Positions 61,343 to 62,619 of a DNA stretch of 62,619 bases are shown here, in pieces. The DNA is from Pseudonocardia sp. CNS-004. GTDB lineage: Bacteria > Actinomycetota > Actinomycetes > Mycobacteriales > Pseudonocardiaceae. A program made the translations under genes and the position numbers. The number at the start of each line of letters is the position of its first letter. Position 1 is the stretch's first letter. Below the pieces are notes generated by a model that saw only the letters and a program-made list of their open reading frames with translations, was not told where the DNA came from and ran no database searches. The DNA lies in contig MKJV01000104.1 of NCBI GenBank assembly GCA_001942185.1, positions 1-62,619 on the forward strand. The letters are read 5' to 3'.

Positions 61343-62017
61343 GTGCGCGTACTGCTGGTCGAGGACGAGGTTCCGCTCGCGGAGATGGTGCGACGCGGCC
61401 TCGCCGCCGAGGGACACTCCGTGGAGGTCGTGCACGACGGGATATCCGGGCTCGCGGCGGCGAGCACCGGTCAGCACGACGTCGTGGTCCTCGACATCAT
61501 GCTCCCCGGCCTGTCCGGGTACCGGATCCTGCAGCGGCTGCGCGCCGCCGAGGTCTGGACGCCGGTGCTCATGCTCACCGCCAAGGACGGCGAGTACGAC
61601 GAGGCCGACGCCTTCGACCTCGGCGCCGACGACTACCTCGTCAAACCGTTCTCGTTCGTCGTGCTGCTCGCCCGCCTCCGCGCCCTGCTGCGGCGGGCCG
61701 GAGAGGCGCGCCCCACGGTGCTCACCGTCGGCGACCTGCAACTCGACCCCGCCCGGCACCGGGTGCACCGCGGCGACGTCGAGATCACCCTCACCCCTCG
61801 CGAGTTCGGGGTGCTGGAGCACCTCATGCGCCATGCGGGCGAAGTCGTCACGAAGACCGACATCCTGCGCGCCGTCTGGGACGCCCACTACGAGGGCGAG
61901 GTCAACGTCGTCGAGGTGTACGTCGGCTACCTGCGCCGCAAGATCGACGCGCCGTTCGGCACCACCAGCATCGAGACCCTGCGCGGGGTCGGCTACCGCA
62001 TGGCCGAGCCGGGCTAG
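61343..62017 (+). CDS. OmpR/PhoB-family response regulator
   Basis: 224 residues, intact. Receiver: VEDEVPLAEMV acidic pair, phospho-Asp in VVVLDIMLPG, Thr in MLTA and Lys in LVKPFSF. Winged helix: TLTPREFGVLEHLMRHAGEV and RRKIDAPFGTTSIETLRGVG. No sensor kinase gene follows: a long palindrome comes next, and the gene beyond it is on the other strand. Confidence 0.93.
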   Translation: MRVLLVEDEVPLAEMVRRGLAAEGHSVEVVHDGISGLAAASTGQHDVVVLDIMLPGLSGYRILQRLRAAEVWTPVLMLTAKDGEYDEADAFDLGADDYLVKPFSFVVLLARLRALLRRAGEARPTVLTVGDLQLDPARHRVHRGDVEITLTPREFGVLEHLMRHAGEVVTKTDILRAVWDAHYEGEVNVVEVYVGYLRRKIDAPFGTTSIETLRGVGYRMAEPG

Positions 62018-62183
62018 GAGGGTCCTGAACAACTCCGGCCGTAGCGAGCGGCGGCCAGGTGGTGTCATCGCGAGGCGGACGATCGCGCCGATACCGCTGT
62101 TGTATCGGCGCGATCGTCCAACGCGGCGAGGGCGCCGCCTGGGCGTCGCGCAGTAGGCCCGAGTTGTTCAGGGCGCTCCTAGC
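62013..62183. repeat. 171-base palindromic element (MITE-like or terminator)
   Basis: Outer arms are GCTAGGAG (62013) and CTCCTAGC (ending 62183). Next come CCTGAACAACTC and GAGTTGTTCAGG (62024-62035 and 62161-62172). The core has a perfect 17-base stem GGACGATCGCGCCGATA / TATCGGCGCGATCGTCC around a 9-base loop near 62095. The intervening sequence also pairs partly. It starts inside the stop codon region of the response regulator gene. Confidence 0.75.
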
Positions 62184-62225
62184 GTCCACGGATCGGCGGC
62201 TCCGGGTTTCGGATGGACCGTCGAG

Positions 62226-62619
62226 TCATGTGGTGGACGGTCGGCCCGGGACCCTGGTCCGCGGTGTCGGGATCCGGCCAGGCCGCTGCACGGGCTCGCG
62301 TTCCTCCGCGGTGACCGCCGGGATGCCACCCGGCGCCGTGACCGGATCGCGCCGTGCCTCCGCGTCCCGCACCGGTCGCTGCTCGGCACCCACCGGACGC
62401 GCGGGCCGCGACGGCACGGCAGGCGCATCGTTCCAGGCCGCCTCACCGGTCCAGTCGGCGTCACCCGTCCAGGCGGGTGCATCGGGCTCGGCCCGGGCAC
62501 CGAACCACGCGTTGCCGGACGCGTGCGCTTCGTCGGGGCCACCGCGGGGGAAGGCCGCGGGAACAGGGGTCGGCGGAGGCGCTGCAGGCGGGCAGCGGGC
62601 TCGACCGGCGGGGCAGCGG
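62226..62619 (-). CDS. Pro/Ala/Arg-rich C-terminal tail of an unknown protein (partial)
   Basis: The frame is open from the right edge to the TGA at 62226. About 130 disordered residues are seen (PAAFPRGGPDEAHASGNAWF; PAWTGDADWTGEAAWND), rich in Pro, Ala, Gly and Trp-Thr-Gly pieces. The N-terminal domains lie outside the window, so no function can be given. Confidence 0.5.
   Translation of the reverse strand, partial: RCPAGRARCPPAAPPPTPVPAAFPRGGPDEAHASGNAWFGARAEPDAPAWTGDADWTGEAAWNDAPAVPSRPARPVGAEQRPVRDAEARRDPVTAPGGIPAVTAEEREPVQRPGRIPTPRTRVPGRPSTT

Overview
The window is high-G+C actinobacterial chromosome, most likely from the Pseudonocardiaceae (a Pseudonocardia-like organism, by inference from gene content and order). 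G+C is roughly 70-75%, GTG starts are common, and Lsr2, MhuD and ClpC are present. The backbone follows the Mycobacterium tuberculosis order from mutY (Rv3589) to ppa (Rv3628): mutY, mhuD, clpC, lsr2, lysS, coaX, panD, panC, a DUF2520 protein, a PrsW-type protein, a DUF3180 protein, folK, folB, folP, folE, ftsH, hpt, tilS, a zincin metallopeptidase, dacB and ppa. Accessory blocks interrupt it.

Layout. 1-4401: end of a membrane-anchored protein, a repeat-rich spacer, mutY, a degenerate 2H-phosphoesterase-like gene, a PadR/peptide deformylase pair, mhuD and a sirtuin. 4700-13882: a kinase operon and a type VII secretion-like locus (FHA-FtsK/EccC-like ATPase, WXG100 protein, EspC-like protein, effector remnant, FHA-like protein). 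14095-15570: an ECF42/DGPF pair with a damaged sigma gene. 15634-21243: clpC, a siderophore-interacting reductase, lsr2 and lysS. 21318-29771: a methyltransferase, a LacI regulator with a palindromic operator, and a tightly overlapped amino-sugar operon (transporter, epimerase, nagB-like, SIS, nagA, ceramidase-like).

29824-39741: one long minus-strand run for pantothenate/CoA and folate biosynthesis plus ftsH. 40039-45870: secreted trypsin-like protease, hpt, tilS, metallopeptidase, dacB, ppa. 46104-48589: a truncated kinase and a pseudokinase-propeller pair. 48694-55291: MarR, thiolase, MaoC hydratase, MFS transporter, SurE, a small unknown protein and an MFS-spermidine synthase fusion. 55344-60111: a leucine/isovalerate catabolic operon (acyl-CoA dehydrogenase, methylcrotonyl-CoA carboxylase alpha and beta). 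60242-62619: a hairpin-leadered gene, a YbjN-like protein, an OmpR-type response regulator, a long palindromic element and the tail of a gene running off the right edge.

An important caveat applies throughout. About 45 genes or gene parts show single-base indels, nearly all one-base losses in or beside G/C runs, and these include ftsH, clpC, panD, folE, folP and ppa. Sequencing or assembly error is a better explanation than real pseudogenes. I therefore annotate full gene spans and note the approximate break in each entry. Three places (ECF sigma factor, T7SS effector-like gene, kinase at 46104-46912) lack larger segments and are not explained by one-base errors.
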